Shown here: in pieces, positions 8,982 to 17,737 of the stretch
Position numbering within the stretch: the first letter of the stretch is position 1
Layout of the letters: every line of letters begins with the position of its first letter
Source of the DNA: an uncultured Clostridia bacterium
GTDB taxonomy: Bacteria > Bacillota > Clostridia > Oscillospirales > CAG-272
NCBI GenBank assembly: GCA_944381075.1
Contig: CALWJT010000023.1
Location: 43,474-107,473, forward strand
Length of the DNA stretch: 64,000 nt
Direction of reading: 5' to 3'
Position numbers and translations under genes: made by a program
The notes under the pieces: model-generated
Database searches by the model: none
What the model was told of the DNA's origin: nothing
What the model saw: only the letters and a program-made list of their open reading frames with translations

Positions 8982-9098
8982 TGCGGCGGACAGGCGCCCG
9001 GGAATTTTTTTGGCAGGCAGCTTTGAAACTAAGGCATATGGAAAGCGCCCGGATAGGGGTGCGCACCGCTGTTGGCGCGGTGTAAGGAGGGAAGCGAT

Positions 9099-9818
9099 AT
9101 GAAGATTTCTCTGGTAATCCCAATGTATAATGAGAGCTCGATCATTGAGGATGCCGTCAAGACTTTTTCGGAGTATATGGCGGCAAGGTTCGAGGACTGG
9201 GAGCTGATTTTCGTAGATGACGGCTCGGCGGACGGATGTGCGGCGGCGGTGGAGCGGGCTGCACAGTCGCAGCCGCGCATTCGTTTGTGCTCCTATACGC
9301 CGAACCGCGGAAAAGGCTATGCCGTGCGTACGGGGATGCTGGCGGCGGCGGGCGACGTCGTTTTGTTTACGGACTGCGACAACGCTTACGGTACGGAGGC
9401 GCTGGGAAGAATGGCGGACATTTTTTCGCAGTCGGACGCGGATATCGTCGTTGGTTCGAGAAATTTGTCGAAGGATGGATATGAAGGATATACATGGATC
9501 CGAAAGCTTGCCTCCAAGACCTATATCCGGATGATCAAAATAGCCGCAGGCTTCCGTCTCTCGGATTCCCAGTGCGGGATCAAGGGCTTCCGGCGCGCGG
9601 CGGCGCAGCGGATCTTTCCCCACTGTGAGGTGGACAGGTTCGCATTCGATTTGGAGGTCCTCATGATTGCGAACAAGCTGGGCTTGAAAATCGAGGAGAT
9701 GCCGGTGAAGATTGTCAACCACAGGGAATCGAAGGTGAATGTGATGCGCGATTCCCTGAAGATGCTGCGGGATGTGCGCAGGATGAAAAAAAGGATCCGG
9801 AAAAAGGAGCTCTCATAA
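9099..9818 (+). CDS. Family 2 glycosyltransferase (polyprenyl-phosphate type)
   Basis: Protein of 239 aa from the ATG at 9099, with TAAGGAGG upstream. 'KISLVIPMYNESSIIEDAV' is the nucleotide-binding start of a GT-A fold. 'WELIFVDDGSADG' supplies the first acidic pair, 'RGKGYAVRTGML' follows, and 'DVVLFTDCDNAYG' holds the metal-binding DxD-like motif. 'CGIKGFRRAAAQRIF' is typical of dolichyl-phosphate/undecaprenyl-phosphate glucosyl- or mannosyltransferases. It probably charges a polyprenyl phosphate with a sugar at the inner membrane face. It has no C-terminal membrane domain. Confidence 0.85.
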   Translation: MKISLVIPMYNESSIIEDAVKTFSEYMAARFEDWELIFVDDGSADGCAAAVERAAQSQPRIRLCSYTPNRGKGYAVRTGMLAAAGDVVLFTDCDNAYGTEALGRMADIFSQSDADIVVGSRNLSKDGYEGYTWIRKLASKTYIRMIKIAAGFRLSDSQCGIKGFRRAAAQRIFPHCEVDRFAFDLEVLMIANKLGLKIEEMPVKIVNHRESKVNVMRDSLKMLRDVRRMKKRIRKKELS

Positions 9819-9864
9819 GAGGGCATAGAAAGGGCGGACTGAGGTCCGCCCTTTCTATGCCCTC
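9819..9864 (+). terminator. Perfect 21-bp hairpin after the glycosyltransferase
   Basis: A 21-bp stem (arms 9819-9839 and 9844-9864) closes on a TGAG tetraloop directly after the TAA stop codon. No clear T-tract follows, so it may act as an mRNA-stabilising or Rho-type element instead of a classical intrinsic terminator. Confidence 0.6.
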
Positions 9865-9977
9865 GTTACAAAAAGCTTGTATGACGCCAAGCGATGGCCG
9901 CTTTTTTATCGCGCGGGGAAAATCGGCTGTTTTTCCTAAAATTTTTCTGAAAATTTAAAATTCCCAGAAAATAAATA

Positions 9978-10006
9978 TGTACAAATGGAATATCTTGTGG
10001 TATAAT
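9978..10006 (+). promoter_or_regulatory. Promoter of the small lipoprotein gene and rlmB
   Basis: TGTACA (9978-9983), 17-bp spacer, then a perfect TATAAT (10001-10006) preceded by TGTGG. It lies about 65 bases before the ATG at 10072. Confidence 0.65.
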
Positions 10007-10071
10007 ATCAAAAATAGGCGGGATTTTGAAAAAAATCCTGTTCTGTATTTTGAAATAAGAGAGTGTGAAGT

Positions 10072-10632
10072 ATGAAGAGGGCTGTTTCCTTGCTTTTTCT
10101 TCTTTCCTTGCTTGTCCTGTTTGCGTGCTGCTCTGCTTCGGCCTCTCCTGCGGATACGTTTTTGACGGCGGCGGGAGAATGGAAAATCGATGCGATGACG
10201 GAGATGATGACGCCGGAAACGGCGGCTTCCCTTGGCGAGCGGCTGACAGAGGATAAGGAAGAATTGGATCCCTCGGAGCAGGAGGTCCTGCGCCGTCTCT
10301 ATTCCCATTTGAGCTATACAGTCGAATCGCAGACACAGGCTTCCGACGGGCGCTGGACGTTTACAATCGAGGTGACCATTCCGGATATGCAGAAAATTCT
10401 TGAATATGCCGATGCCGAAATTTTGGTTTCCGGAGAGACGGCAGGCGAGCTGATAACGCGGATGCTGGACGAGGGGACGATAGCGCAGGACTTTATGACG
10501 GAGGAGACGATAGACGTTCTTTTTGAACAGCGCGACGGGGAATGGAAGATCCCGTATTCAGAGACGGAGAATACGGCGCTTGTACGCCTTTTGTCACTTG
10601 ACGAAACGCTTCGGTTTTTTGTGTTGAACTAA
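10072..10632 (+). CDS. Small predicted lipoprotein of unknown function
   Basis: Protein of 186 aa. The N-terminus is a signal peptide ending in LFACCS, with two adjacent cysteines at the lipobox. The mature domain of about 165 residues alternates helices and strands ('WTFTIEVTIPDMQKILEYADAEI') and contains 'DGEWKIPY', the end of many NTF2-like or DUF4878/DUF5105-type lipoprotein domains. I assign no function. It starts 66 bp after its TATAAT and lies 58 bp before rlmB, with no terminator between, so the two are probably cotranscribed. Confidence 0.65.
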   Translation: MKRAVSLLFLLSLLVLFACCSASASPADTFLTAAGEWKIDAMTEMMTPETAASLGERLTEDKEELDPSEQEVLRRLYSHLSYTVESQTQASDGRWTFTIEVTIPDMQKILEYADAEILVSGETAGELITRMLDEGTIAQDFMTEETIDVLFEQRDGEWKIPYSETENTALVRLLSLDETLRFFVLN

Positions 10633-10690
10633 CAAACGCTGAAAGAAAGAGAAGGCGCCGCGCGGAATGGCGCCGGCCGGATGAGAGACG

Positions 10691-11479
10691 ATGGAAAAAA
10701 ATGAGATTCATAGCGGGGACGATGGCCGGGAGCCGATGGTCGTAGTGGGCAGAAATCCTGTGCTGGAGCTTTTTGAAAGCGGCCGGACGATTGAAAAATT
10801 GTATGTCCAGCGCGGAGAGCGGGAAGGTTCCATTTCCAAGATTTTTTCGCTTGCCAAATCGCAGGCGGTCCCTGTTTTAGAAGTGGATAAAAAGCGGCTC
10901 GACACATTGGCGCAGGGAAATGCCCATCAGGGCGTTGCTGCTGTTGCCGGCGCGCTTTCCTATGTCTCCCTTGCCGATATGGTGAGCGGTGCGCGGGCAA
11001 AGGGACAGCCGCCGCTGATTGTTGTCTGTGACGGCATCGAGGACCCGCATAATATCGGCGCGATCCTGCGCAGCGCGGACGGCGCGGGCGCGCATGGCGT
11101 GGTCATTTCCAAAAGGCATTGTCCGGCGATCGGTCAGACCGTATTCAAGGCTTCGGCGGGCGCCGCGGCGTATGTGCCGATCGCAAAGGTATCCAACATC
11201 GCCGCCGCTGTCGATGAGCTGAAGCGGCTCGGCGTCTGGGTATATGCCGCAAGCGCGGACGGCAGACGTTATTCGGAGGTCGATTTTGACGGCGCCTGCG
11301 CCATCGTATTGGGAAACGAAGGGTGCGGGATTTCCCGCCTTGTAAGGGAAAAATGTGATTTTGCCGTTTCGGTTCCCATGTATGGAAGGGTAAGCTCGCT
11401 GAACGTATCGGCGGCAGCGGCGGTCCTTTTGTATGCGGCATCCGAGAAACAGAGAAAAAGCGAAACGAACACGATATAG
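10691..11479 (+). CDS. rlmB: 23S rRNA (guanosine-2'-O)-methyltransferase RlmB / TrmH family
   Basis: Protein of 262 aa. The N-terminal substrate-binding domain ('VVVGRNPVLELFESGRTIEKLYVQRG') precedes a SpoU/TrmH knot domain with all three motifs: 'DPHNIGAILRSADGAGAHGV', 'IVLGNEGCGISRLV' and 'VSSLNVSAAAAVLLY'. By length and the N-terminal domain it matches RlmB, which methylates the ribose of G2251 in 23S rRNA. The exact position methylated cannot be read from sequence. Followed 28 bp later by the P-type ATPase-like gene. Confidence 0.92.
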   Translation: MEKNEIHSGDDGREPMVVVGRNPVLELFESGRTIEKLYVQRGEREGSISKIFSLAKSQAVPVLEVDKKRLDTLAQGNAHQGVAAVAGALSYVSLADMVSGARAKGQPPLIVVCDGIEDPHNIGAILRSADGAGAHGVVISKRHCPAIGQTVFKASAGAAAYVPIAKVSNIAAAVDELKRLGVWVYAASADGRRYSEVDFDGACAIVLGNEGCGISRLVREKCDFAVSVPMYGRVSSLNVSAAAAVLLYAASEKQRKSETNTI

Positions 11480-11507
11480 AATAGATTGATTTTGGGAGGG
11501 TAGTTCC

Positions 11508-14054
11508 ATGGAGAAGAGCGATAAGACCGGCAAAAAGTCTTATGATGAGCTTGAGAATTCGGCACAGGGACTTTTGCGTCGGCTGAACAACCGGTACGAT
11601 GTCACCCGTGTGGAGGCGGAAAAAAGCGCGATGAAAAACCTCGACAGCATAGAAGATACGGATGCCGACGATCCGGACGTCGTGGAATATACCGCGGCGG
11701 CGGAAACGAAGGCGAAAAGAGACAGACGTCCGCAGGACACAGGAGAGATCAGCGAAGAGGAGCTGCAGAATCTGTTTAACAAGTATCTCGGCGCAGAGAA
11801 GGCTTCTTCCGGGGAAAGCGGATACGACAGCATCCATCAGAAGATTTTGGATGCCGAACAGCGGTCAGGCGTAGATTCCACGCCGAAAACAGACGTGGAA
11901 AAGAATATCGACGAGGCGGAGAAATACATAGATGCCATCACGACAGGCGATTTCCCCGTGAAAAAGGAGTCCTTCGACGGGACCGAGGAGACCGACGGGA
12001 CCTGCGCAGCAGATACGGGCGATTACCATATGGCCGATACGTCGGAAAATTTGACTGCGTACGAGCCGAAAGCGGAGGAATCCCCTGCTGCCCGCACAGA
12101 GCAGGGGGAGCAGCAGACGCCGGCGGAGCAGGATGCGTCGCAGGAAGCCGAGATCCCGTCCGACACGGCGATGATGAAGGCGTTCGGACTCAATCCGCAA
12201 AAGGAAGCGACGAAGGATTCGGAGAAGCTGTTCGATGAGTTTTCGCTGGGCGATACGGAAGATTTTCAGTCGACCGAGGAAATTACGGCGCGAGAGCTGG
12301 ACGGGGAAGAGGCGGCTCCCGTGTCCGTGCAGGAGGGGGAGCCCGGCGAATTTGAATACCGGAGCCCGGAGCAGAATAAGGCGGTTTTTCAAACGTTTAA
12401 ATCCAAATATACGTTTGCTAAGATTCGGATGATCGCGGCAGGCGCTCTCGCGGTTTTGCTTCTGCTGCTGGAAAACGTGCCGGCGCTTGCCGAAATGCTC
12501 GGCGGCAAGGACAATTTCGTTGCTCTGGACTGGCTGTTTTCCTTTGCGTGTGCGGCTCTGGTGCTGGATCGTCTGATTGCTGCGGTGAAATCCCTTGTAA
12601 GATTTGAATTCGATGTAGATTCCATTACGTTGATCGGATTTCTTCTGTCGGTCGTCACTACGCTTGTGACGGTATTCGCGGCGCCCGCATACGAGATGCC
12701 GCAGATGTATAATTTTGCTTTTGCCGTGTGCGTATTCTTAAATACGGTCAGTCTTTTCATTTCCCTGCGCCGCGATGTATATTCCTTTAAGATCGTATCC
12801 TCCGGAAAGGTGAAGAAGGTGCTTGCCCGTTCGGATTCGGAAAGTGAGATCGTGATGCCGGAGGAATCGGAGTTCGCGGAATATCTGGGAGAGGGGGCTC
12901 AGATCGCCTCCATTCAGAAAACCGATTTCGTGACGGATTTCTTTGCAAGAAGAAGAGAGAAGCCGAAGTCCAAATCGCTGCTGAAGATCTTTGTGCCCGT
13001 CAGCTTCGGTGTTGCTGTACTGTTCTTTTTCCTTGCAAAATTCGCAATGGAGCTTACCGCTGCGGAAAGCTTGGGCGCGGCATATGCGGCTTTTCTCATG
13101 AGCGCTCCGTTTGCGGCGTTTCTTTCCTATTCCTATCCTGTTTATCTTGCGTCCCGCAGGGCGTATACCTATCATTCCGCTTTGGTGGGCGACCGGACGC
13201 CGGAGGAATATGAGAATACCGGAGTGATGGCATTCCGTGACGAGGATGCGTTCCCGGCTGGAAAAATCAAGATCCGCGGCATCAAAATCTACGCGGACCG
13301 AAATATCGAGAATGTCGTATATTACGCTTCGAGCGTATTTTCACGGCTCGGCGGGCCGCTTGCTACGGTATTCCGGCAGGCGACGCTCAACTCCGTTATT
13401 TCTGAGGATGTAGAGATCCGCGAAATGGCGAACGAGGGAATCTGCGCAGTAGTAGACGGCAAAAATATCGTCGTTGGCCGTCCCGCCTATATGGAAAGCC
13501 AATGCTTTGAGACGATGCCGGAGGACGGCGACGAGGAATGCGAGGGCCGCTCGAACAGGCGGATCCTTTATCTTGCCTGCGAGCAGGTGATCATCGCGAA
13601 GTTTTATATCCAGTACAACACGACTTCCGATTTTGTTTATATTATCCGCCATTTGATGGATGCTGGGATCTGTGCTTCTATCCGGACGGCAGACCCCTGC
13701 ATCGATGACGGCATTCTCTATGACAATAAAATGGATCCCGACCGGTATCCCATCCGGATCATGAAGGGCGTGCTGCCGGAGGAGAAAACGGAGACCGTTT
13801 CTGCTGAAAAAGGCGGGGTGGTTTCCGTCGGCTCGGCAAAGGACATGGTCCGCACGCTGCTGCTTTGCGATAAGCTTGTCAATGTAGGGAAAACGAATCT
13901 TGTGCTGAAAATTGTGGCGTCCGTTCTGGGGATCGCCGTGATGGCGCTCGTTTTGTTTACCGGAGCGTCGACAGGGATGCTTTCACTGTATCCCGCGCTG
14001 TATCAGCTTTTCTGGCTCCTGCCGCTGATTTTTGTATCCAAGATCTATATCTGA
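11508..14054 (+). CDS. P-type ATPase-like membrane protein without catalytic motifs
   Basis: Protein of 848 aa. Residues 1-300 are very acidic, low in complexity and probably disordered. From about 305 on it has paired membrane helices, a cytoplasmic segment, another helix pair, then a region that aligns without gaps to metal P1B-type ATPases. The ion-binding CPC is S532-A533-P534, and the helix continues as 'SYPVYLASRRAYTYHSALVG' where pumps read '(A)TPxAIxxGxGRGA..GILIKG'. The phosphorylation motif DKTGT is replaced by R577-D-E-D-A581, still followed by the conserved '..GKIKI'. An N-domain-like 'GICAVVDGKNIVVGRPAYM' and a C-terminal helix pair follow. No TGES or GDGxND is seen. This looks like a pseudoenzyme derived from a metal pump. 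The role is unknown; it probably shares a transcript with rlmB. Confidence 0.75.
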   Translation: MEKSDKTGKKSYDELENSAQGLLRRLNNRYDVTRVEAEKSAMKNLDSIEDTDADDPDVVEYTAAAETKAKRDRRPQDTGEISEEELQNLFNKYLGAEKASSGESGYDSIHQKILDAEQRSGVDSTPKTDVEKNIDEAEKYIDAITTGDFPVKKESFDGTEETDGTCAADTGDYHMADTSENLTAYEPKAEESPAARTEQGEQQTPAEQDASQEAEIPSDTAMMKAFGLNPQKEATKDSEKLFDEFSLGDTEDFQSTEEITARELDGEEAAPVSVQEGEPGEFEYRSPEQNKAVFQTFKSKYTFAKIRMIAAGALAVLLLLLENVPALAEMLGGKDNFVALDWLFSFACAALVLDRLIAAVKSLVRFEFDVDSITLIGFLLSVVTTLVTVFAAPAYEMPQMYNFAFAVCVFLNTVSLFISLRRDVYSFKIVSSGKVKKVLARSDSESEIVMPEESEFAEYLGEGAQIASIQKTDFVTDFFARRREKPKSKSLLKIFVPVSFGVAVLFFFLAKFAMELTAAESLGAAYAAFLMSAPFAAFLSYSYPVYLASRRAYTYHSALVGDRTPEEYENTGVMAFRDEDAFPAGKIKIRGIKIYADRNIENVVYYASSVFSRLGGPLATVFRQATLNSVISEDVEIREMANEGICAVVDGKNIVVGRPAYMESQCFETMPEDGDEECEGRSNRRILYLACEQVIIAKFYIQYNTTSDFVYIIRHLMDAGICASIRTADPCIDDGILYDNKMDPDRYPIRIMKGVLPEEKTETVSAEKGGVVSVGSAKDMVRTLLLCDKLVNVGKTNLVLKIVASVLGIAVMALVLFTGASTGMLSLYPALYQLFWLLPLIFVSKIYI

Positions 14055-14060
14055 AAAAAC

Positions 14061-14098
14061 AAAGGAAAAAGCCGCTCTCCGGAGCGGCTTTTTCCTTT
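14061..14098 (+). terminator. Intrinsic terminator after the ATPase-like gene
   Basis: Stem AAAGGAAAAAGCCGCTC paired with its complement around a TCCG loop, the distal arm ending in TTTTTCCTTT. Confidence 0.85.
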
Positions 14099-14187
14099 GG
14101 CATGAAATTTCTTTTTCCGTATTCCCGCTGTAGAGCGCTGCGATTCTCTCTTCCTAAAAAAACTCCGGACCGATTCCCGGAAAATGC

Positions 14188-14216
14188 TTGACAAAAGACA
14201 AATAATATGCTATCAT
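14188..14216 (+). promoter_or_regulatory. Promoter of the amino-acid ABC transporter operon
   Basis: TTGACA (14188-14193), 17-bp spacer, TATCAT (14211-14216), about 40 bases before the ATG at 14258. Confidence 0.8.
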
Positions 14217-14257
14217 TTTACCACGCTAAAACAACAGTGTGAAAAGGAGATACGAAA

Positions 14258-15049
14258 ATGAAAAAGCTATTTGCATTTATGCTGTGCGCTCTGATGCTCG
14301 TGACGCTTCTTGCGTCCTGTGCCGGAGACAAGGAGATGGTGGTGGTCGCCTATACGGTCTACAAGCCGATGAATTATGAAGACGAGTCGGGCAAGCTTGT
14401 CGGTTTCGATACGGAACTTGCCGAAGCGGTATTTGAGAAGCTCGGCTATACCGTATCGTTCAAGGAGATCAACTGGGACAACAAGTACATGGAGCTCAAC
14501 AGCGGGACGGTCGACTGCCTTTGGAACGGCTTTACGGCGAATACGGCTGACGAGGACGGGGTAGCCAGAAGCGAGAAGGTGGACTTTTCCTATAATTACA
14601 TGCTCAATCGGCAGGTCGTCGTGACGACGGAGGAGCTTGCCGCTTCCGTTACGGGGATGGATTCCTTTTCCGGCAAGGTCGGAAGTGCTGAGACCGGTTC
14701 TGCCGGGTATACCTATCTCGACAAGCTGACCGGATGTGTCAAAAAGGACGCCGTCTCGCAGCTTGAGGCGCTTCAGGCGCTGGCGCTGGGAACGGTGGAT
14801 TTCGTCGTGCTCGACGAGCAGCTCGCCAAGGCGTATGTCGGCGAGGGAGATTACGCCGGACTTGCCATCGTGGATTCTGTTTCCAGCGATCCGGAATATT
14901 ACGCCATCGGCTTCCGCAAGGGAAGTGAGCTTACCGCGAAGGTGAACGGCGCGCTGGAGGAGCTCGCAGCGGATGGGACCATCGCTGAGCTTGCCGAAAA
15001 ATACGGCGTTTCCACGACGGTCATCACCGATTTTTCTGATCAGAAATAA
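14258..15049 (+). CDS. Amino-acid ABC transporter substrate-binding lipoprotein
   Basis: Protein of 263 aa. The signal peptide ends in the lipobox LLASC. The mature domain is a type 3 solute-binding protein: 'GKLVGFDTELAEAVFEKLGYTVSFKEINWDNKYMELNSGTVDCLWNG' holds the usual bilobal signature, and the C-terminus ('NGALEELAADGTIAELAEKYG') is the standard closing helix of the family. It should bind a polar amino acid or cystine outside the cell and deliver it to the permease encoded 47 bp downstream. Specificity is not readable. The ribosome-binding site is AAGGAGA. Confidence 0.92.
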   Translation: MKKLFAFMLCALMLVTLLASCAGDKEMVVVAYTVYKPMNYEDESGKLVGFDTELAEAVFEKLGYTVSFKEINWDNKYMELNSGTVDCLWNGFTANTADEDGVARSEKVDFSYNYMLNRQVVVTTEELAASVTGMDSFSGKVGSAETGSAGYTYLDKLTGCVKKDAVSQLEALQALALGTVDFVVLDEQLAKAYVGEGDYAGLAIVDSVSSDPEYYAIGFRKGSELTAKVNGALEELAADGTIAELAEKYGVSTTVITDFSDQK

Positions 15050-15096
15050 TTGGGAAAAGATCAAGATGCTTTGATGCGATAGAACGGAGAAACGAT

Positions 15097-15807
15097 ATGA
15101 CGTTCTGGCAAATTACGCTTGAATTGCTTCATGGCTTTGGACTGACCTGTCTTTTGTTTGTGCTGACGCTGCTGCTTGCGCTCCCGCTGGGACTTGGGCT
15201 GTCTTTTTGTACCATGAGCCGGTGGAAGCCGCTGCGGGCGGTGAGCCGGGTTTTCGTATGGATCATACGCGGGATCCCGCTGATGCTTTTTATTTGTATG
15301 ATCTATTATCTTCCCGGACTTTTGGGAAACGGCAGTGGAAACCTGTTCGATAGCCTTGACCGGTATTTTACGCAGCTCATGGGCAGCGGACATCTGCTTT
15401 ATTACGGCAGCTTCCTTGCCGTACTTATCGCGTTTGTCATCAATTACGCCTGTTATTTTTCGGAGATCTTCCGCGGCGGCGTGGAGAGCATTTCCCACGG
15501 CCAGTACGAGGCGGGACAGGTGCTCGGCATGACGAAGGGTCAGATTTTCCGCAAGGTCATTTTGAAGCAGGTGATCAAGCGGATTTTGCCGCCGATGTCC
15601 AACGAGGTCATCACGCTTGTGAAGGATACCGCGCTTGCCAATGTGATTGCCATTCCGGAAATCATCAAGCGGGCAAAGGATATGGCGGCGACGCAGGCGC
15701 TGGTCTGGCCGCTGTTTTATACAGCCGTCTTTTATTTGATTTTTGTCGGCGTTCTGACGCTTCTCTTCGGATATGCCGAAAAAAGGCTTTCCTATTTTAA
15801 GGCGTAA
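15097..15807 (+). CDS. Amino-acid ABC transporter permease (HisM/ArtQ type)
   Basis: Protein of 236 aa with about five membrane helices. 'LLLALPLGLGLSFCTMSRWKPLR' and 'IRGIPLMLFICMIYYLPG' are typical of the His/Glu/Gln/Arg/Lys permease family. The EAA loop that contacts the ATPase reads 'EAGQVLGMTKGQIFRKVILKQ'. Only one permease gene is present, so the channel is presumably a homodimer. Middle gene of a three-gene operon; the next start is 14 bp away. Confidence 0.93.
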   Translation: MTFWQITLELLHGFGLTCLLFVLTLLLALPLGLGLSFCTMSRWKPLRAVSRVFVWIIRGIPLMLFICMIYYLPGLLGNGSGNLFDSLDRYFTQLMGSGHLLYYGSFLAVLIAFVINYACYFSEIFRGGVESISHGQYEAGQVLGMTKGQIFRKVILKQVIKRILPPMSNEVITLVKDTALANVIAIPEIIKRAKDMAATQALVWPLFYTAVFYLIFVGVLTLLFGYAEKRLSYFKA

Positions 15808-15821
15808 GGAGGAGATGCACG

Positions 15822-16634
15822 GTGTTTCTCGAAGTAAAGGGGCTTACCAAAAGCTTTGACGGGACGCAGGTCCTGAAGGGAATCGACTTTACGCTGGAAA
15901 AGGGACAGGTGCTCTCTGTCATCGGGTCGTCCGGTAGCGGAAAGACAACGCTTCTGCGGTGTATCAATTCCTTGGAAACCGCCGACGCAGGAGAAATCCT
16001 TGTCGGCGGGAACAAGATTTTCGATGCGCAGGACGCAGGCGCGGGGCGGGGGATCCCGAGAGAAGCGAGACTGAGCTTTGGACTTGTATTCCAGTCCTTC
16101 CATCTGTTCCCGCAATATACGGCGCTTGAAAATATCACGCTGGCGCCGACGCTGCGGATTCGGACCTTGTGCAGAAAGCGGAGGCTTTCCCGCGCGGCGC
16201 GGGACGAGCTGCTGCAAAAGGCGACGGAGAAGGCATTGGAGCTGCTTTCCAAGGTCGGGCTTTCGGATAAGCGGGATTTTTATCCCTGCCAGCTTTCCGG
16301 CGGACAGCAGCAGAGGGTGTCCATTGCTCGGGCGCTGGCGCTGAATCCGGACGTGCTCTGCTTCGACGAGCCGACCTCGGCGCTGGACCCCGAGATCACG
16401 GGCGAGGTGCTGAAGATCATCAAGGAGCTTGCGGCAGAGGACATGACGATGATCATCGTGACGCACGAGATGACGTTCGCGCGCGATGTTTCGGATAAGA
16501 TCCTCTTTATGGACGGCGGCGTGATCGCCGCGCAGGGAAGTCCGGAGGAGATTTTCGGCTCTCATGAAAATACAAGGCTGCAGACATTCCTGACATCCTT
16601 TTACAGCAATCAAGCGGGCGCAGAGCCCGTATGA
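15822..16634 (+). CDS. Amino-acid ABC transporter ATP-binding protein
   Basis: Protein of 270 aa starting at a GTG (15822) with AAGGAGGAG upstream; the nearby ATG at 15814 is out of frame. Walker A is GSSGSGKTT, the Q-loop is 'LVFQSFHLFPQYT', the signature is LSGGQQQR, Walker B is 'VLCFDEPTSALDPE' and the switch histidine is in 'IIVTHEM'. Between the Q-loop and the signature there is an extra basic segment ('LCRKRRLSRAARDEL') compared with GlnQ-type proteins. It powers the transporter encoded by the two preceding genes. A terminator follows immediately. Confidence 0.94.
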   Translation: MFLEVKGLTKSFDGTQVLKGIDFTLEKGQVLSVIGSSGSGKTTLLRCINSLETADAGEILVGGNKIFDAQDAGAGRGIPREARLSFGLVFQSFHLFPQYTALENITLAPTLRIRTLCRKRRLSRAARDELLQKATEKALELLSKVGLSDKRDFYPCQLSGGQQQRVSIARALALNPDVLCFDEPTSALDPEITGEVLKIIKELAAEDMTMIIVTHEMTFARDVSDKILFMDGGVIAAQGSPEEIFGSHENTRLQTFLTSFYSNQAGAEPV

Positions 16635-16636
16635 GA

Positions 16637-16660
16637 AAAATCCGGCTTTTGCCGGATTTT
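16637..16660 (+). terminator. Terminator of the ABC transporter operon
   Basis: AAAATCCGGC, a TTTT loop and GCCGGATTTT followed by GTTTTG. Confidence 0.85.
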
Positions 16661-16940
16661 GTTTTGTCCATAGAATCGCGCGAAAGGATCCGGAAAATGC
16701 AGGATGGCCCTTAGAGGGGGGCTACCTTATAGAGAAAAGGCGGCAGTACCATGCCGTATAGAGCCCCGTCGGTACAGAAGCTCTGCTTATCCGAGCGAAA
16801 CATGCGGAAAGCGAGCCTCCTATCCCTGCCGAAATTTCCATCGAGGAGGGATGGAAATTTCCCAGCCTGCGGCCGTGCTGCTCTTGCAAAAAGCCGCGGC
16901 TTGTGGTATGCTGACAAAAACGAGGAAAGGAAGGCTTGTG
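16661..16940. other. Intergenic region with an inverted repeat and a promoter
   Basis: No gene is supported in this stretch. It contains a perfect 12-bp inverted repeat (GAAATTTCCATC at 16831-16842 and its complement at 16850-16861, 7-base loop) and a promoter TTGCAA (16884-16889), 17 bp, TATGCT (16907-16912) for the kinase-like gene at 16941. The repeat lies about 25 bp upstream of the -35 element and could be a regulator site. Confidence 0.5.
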
Positions 16941-17705
16941 ATGCCATATTCCAATTTATCGGAAAATCATGAAAAGCAGGTGTTGTCCGACGGCAGAGAA
17001 ATCCTGCGTGCGGCGGACGCGGCCTCACCTGAGATCTTTCGTTTCCTGCGCTTTTTGATCGAGCGCGGGCTTCCGGCGGAGCTTCCGCTTTCCCTGGACG
17101 GGGAAAGGGAGCATTATCGGTATGTGCAGGCGGAGATGGTCCATCCGGGTGTGTGGCGGGACGATGCGCTGTTCGCGGTCGGGACGCTTTTGCGCGCGCT
17201 GCATGATGCGGGCAGAGAATATGTCCCGCAGGACGCCTCCCGCTATCGTCCCTGGTGCCTTCGGGAGATCGGCGGGAAGGAACGCATCTGGTGCCACGGG
17301 GACGTTGCACCGTGGAATCTGCTGACGATGCGCGGCATGCCGTTTTTGCTGGTGGACTGGGAATATGCCGGACCGTTGGATCCGCTCACGGAGCTGGCGA
17401 GGGTCCTGTGGCTGTTTCCCCAGCTTCACGATGACGATGTGGCTCGCCTGCAGGGGCTTCCTTCTCCGGAGCAGCGGGCGGCACAGATGCGGGTGATCTG
17501 CGATGGATATCGGCTGCCGCGTGCCGCCCGCGCGGATATGCTGGACCGGATCATCGAGGTCATTGTCTGCGAGACGGCGCACGAGGCGATCGATGCAAGG
17601 CTTGCCCCGGAAAGCGAGGGCAGCTTATGGGGATTTGCCTGGCGTACCCGAAGCCTGTACTGGATATTCCGCCATAGACGGCTGCTCCAGCAGACGCTCG
17701 AATAA
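16941..17705 (+). CDS. Aminoglycoside phosphotransferase-like kinase
   Basis: Protein of 254 aa from the ATG at 16941 (GGAAAGGAAGG upstream). The frame is open further 5', but that extension crosses the inverted repeat and promoter. The catalytic loop is 'IWCHGDVAPWNLL' (HGDxxPxN) and the metal site is 'FLLVDWEYAG' (the D-W-E of APH/choline kinases). The N-lobe is short and lacks an obvious glycine-rich loop. Members phosphorylate small molecules such as aminoglycosides, choline, thiamine or homoserine; the substrate here is unknown. With no resistance-gene context, a metabolic kinase is more likely than antibiotic resistance (inference). Confidence 0.75.
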   Translation: MPYSNLSENHEKQVLSDGREILRAADAASPEIFRFLRFLIERGLPAELPLSLDGEREHYRYVQAEMVHPGVWRDDALFAVGTLLRALHDAGREYVPQDASRYRPWCLREIGGKERIWCHGDVAPWNLLTMRGMPFLLVDWEYAGPLDPLTELARVLWLFPQLHDDDVARLQGLPSPEQRAAQMRVICDGYRLPRAARADMLDRIIEVIVCETAHEAIDARLAPESEGSLWGFAWRTRSLYWIFRHRRLLQQTLE

Positions 17706-17737
17706 AAAGGAGGGACATGTCGTCCCTCCTTTTTATT
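17701..17737. terminator. Bidirectional terminator between the kinase-like gene and khpA
   Basis: A 16-bp perfect stem, AATAAAAAGGAGGGAC and its complement, with loop ATGTC. The TAA stop codons of both converging genes are inside the stem arms. It has T-tracts on both strands. Confidence 0.9.

Noticed and set aside
16941-17705. Antibiotic-resistance aminoglycoside phosphotransferase
   Set aside because: The catalytic motifs fit the wider APH/choline-kinase fold, but nothing in the context or in the substrate-binding region points to a resistance enzyme.
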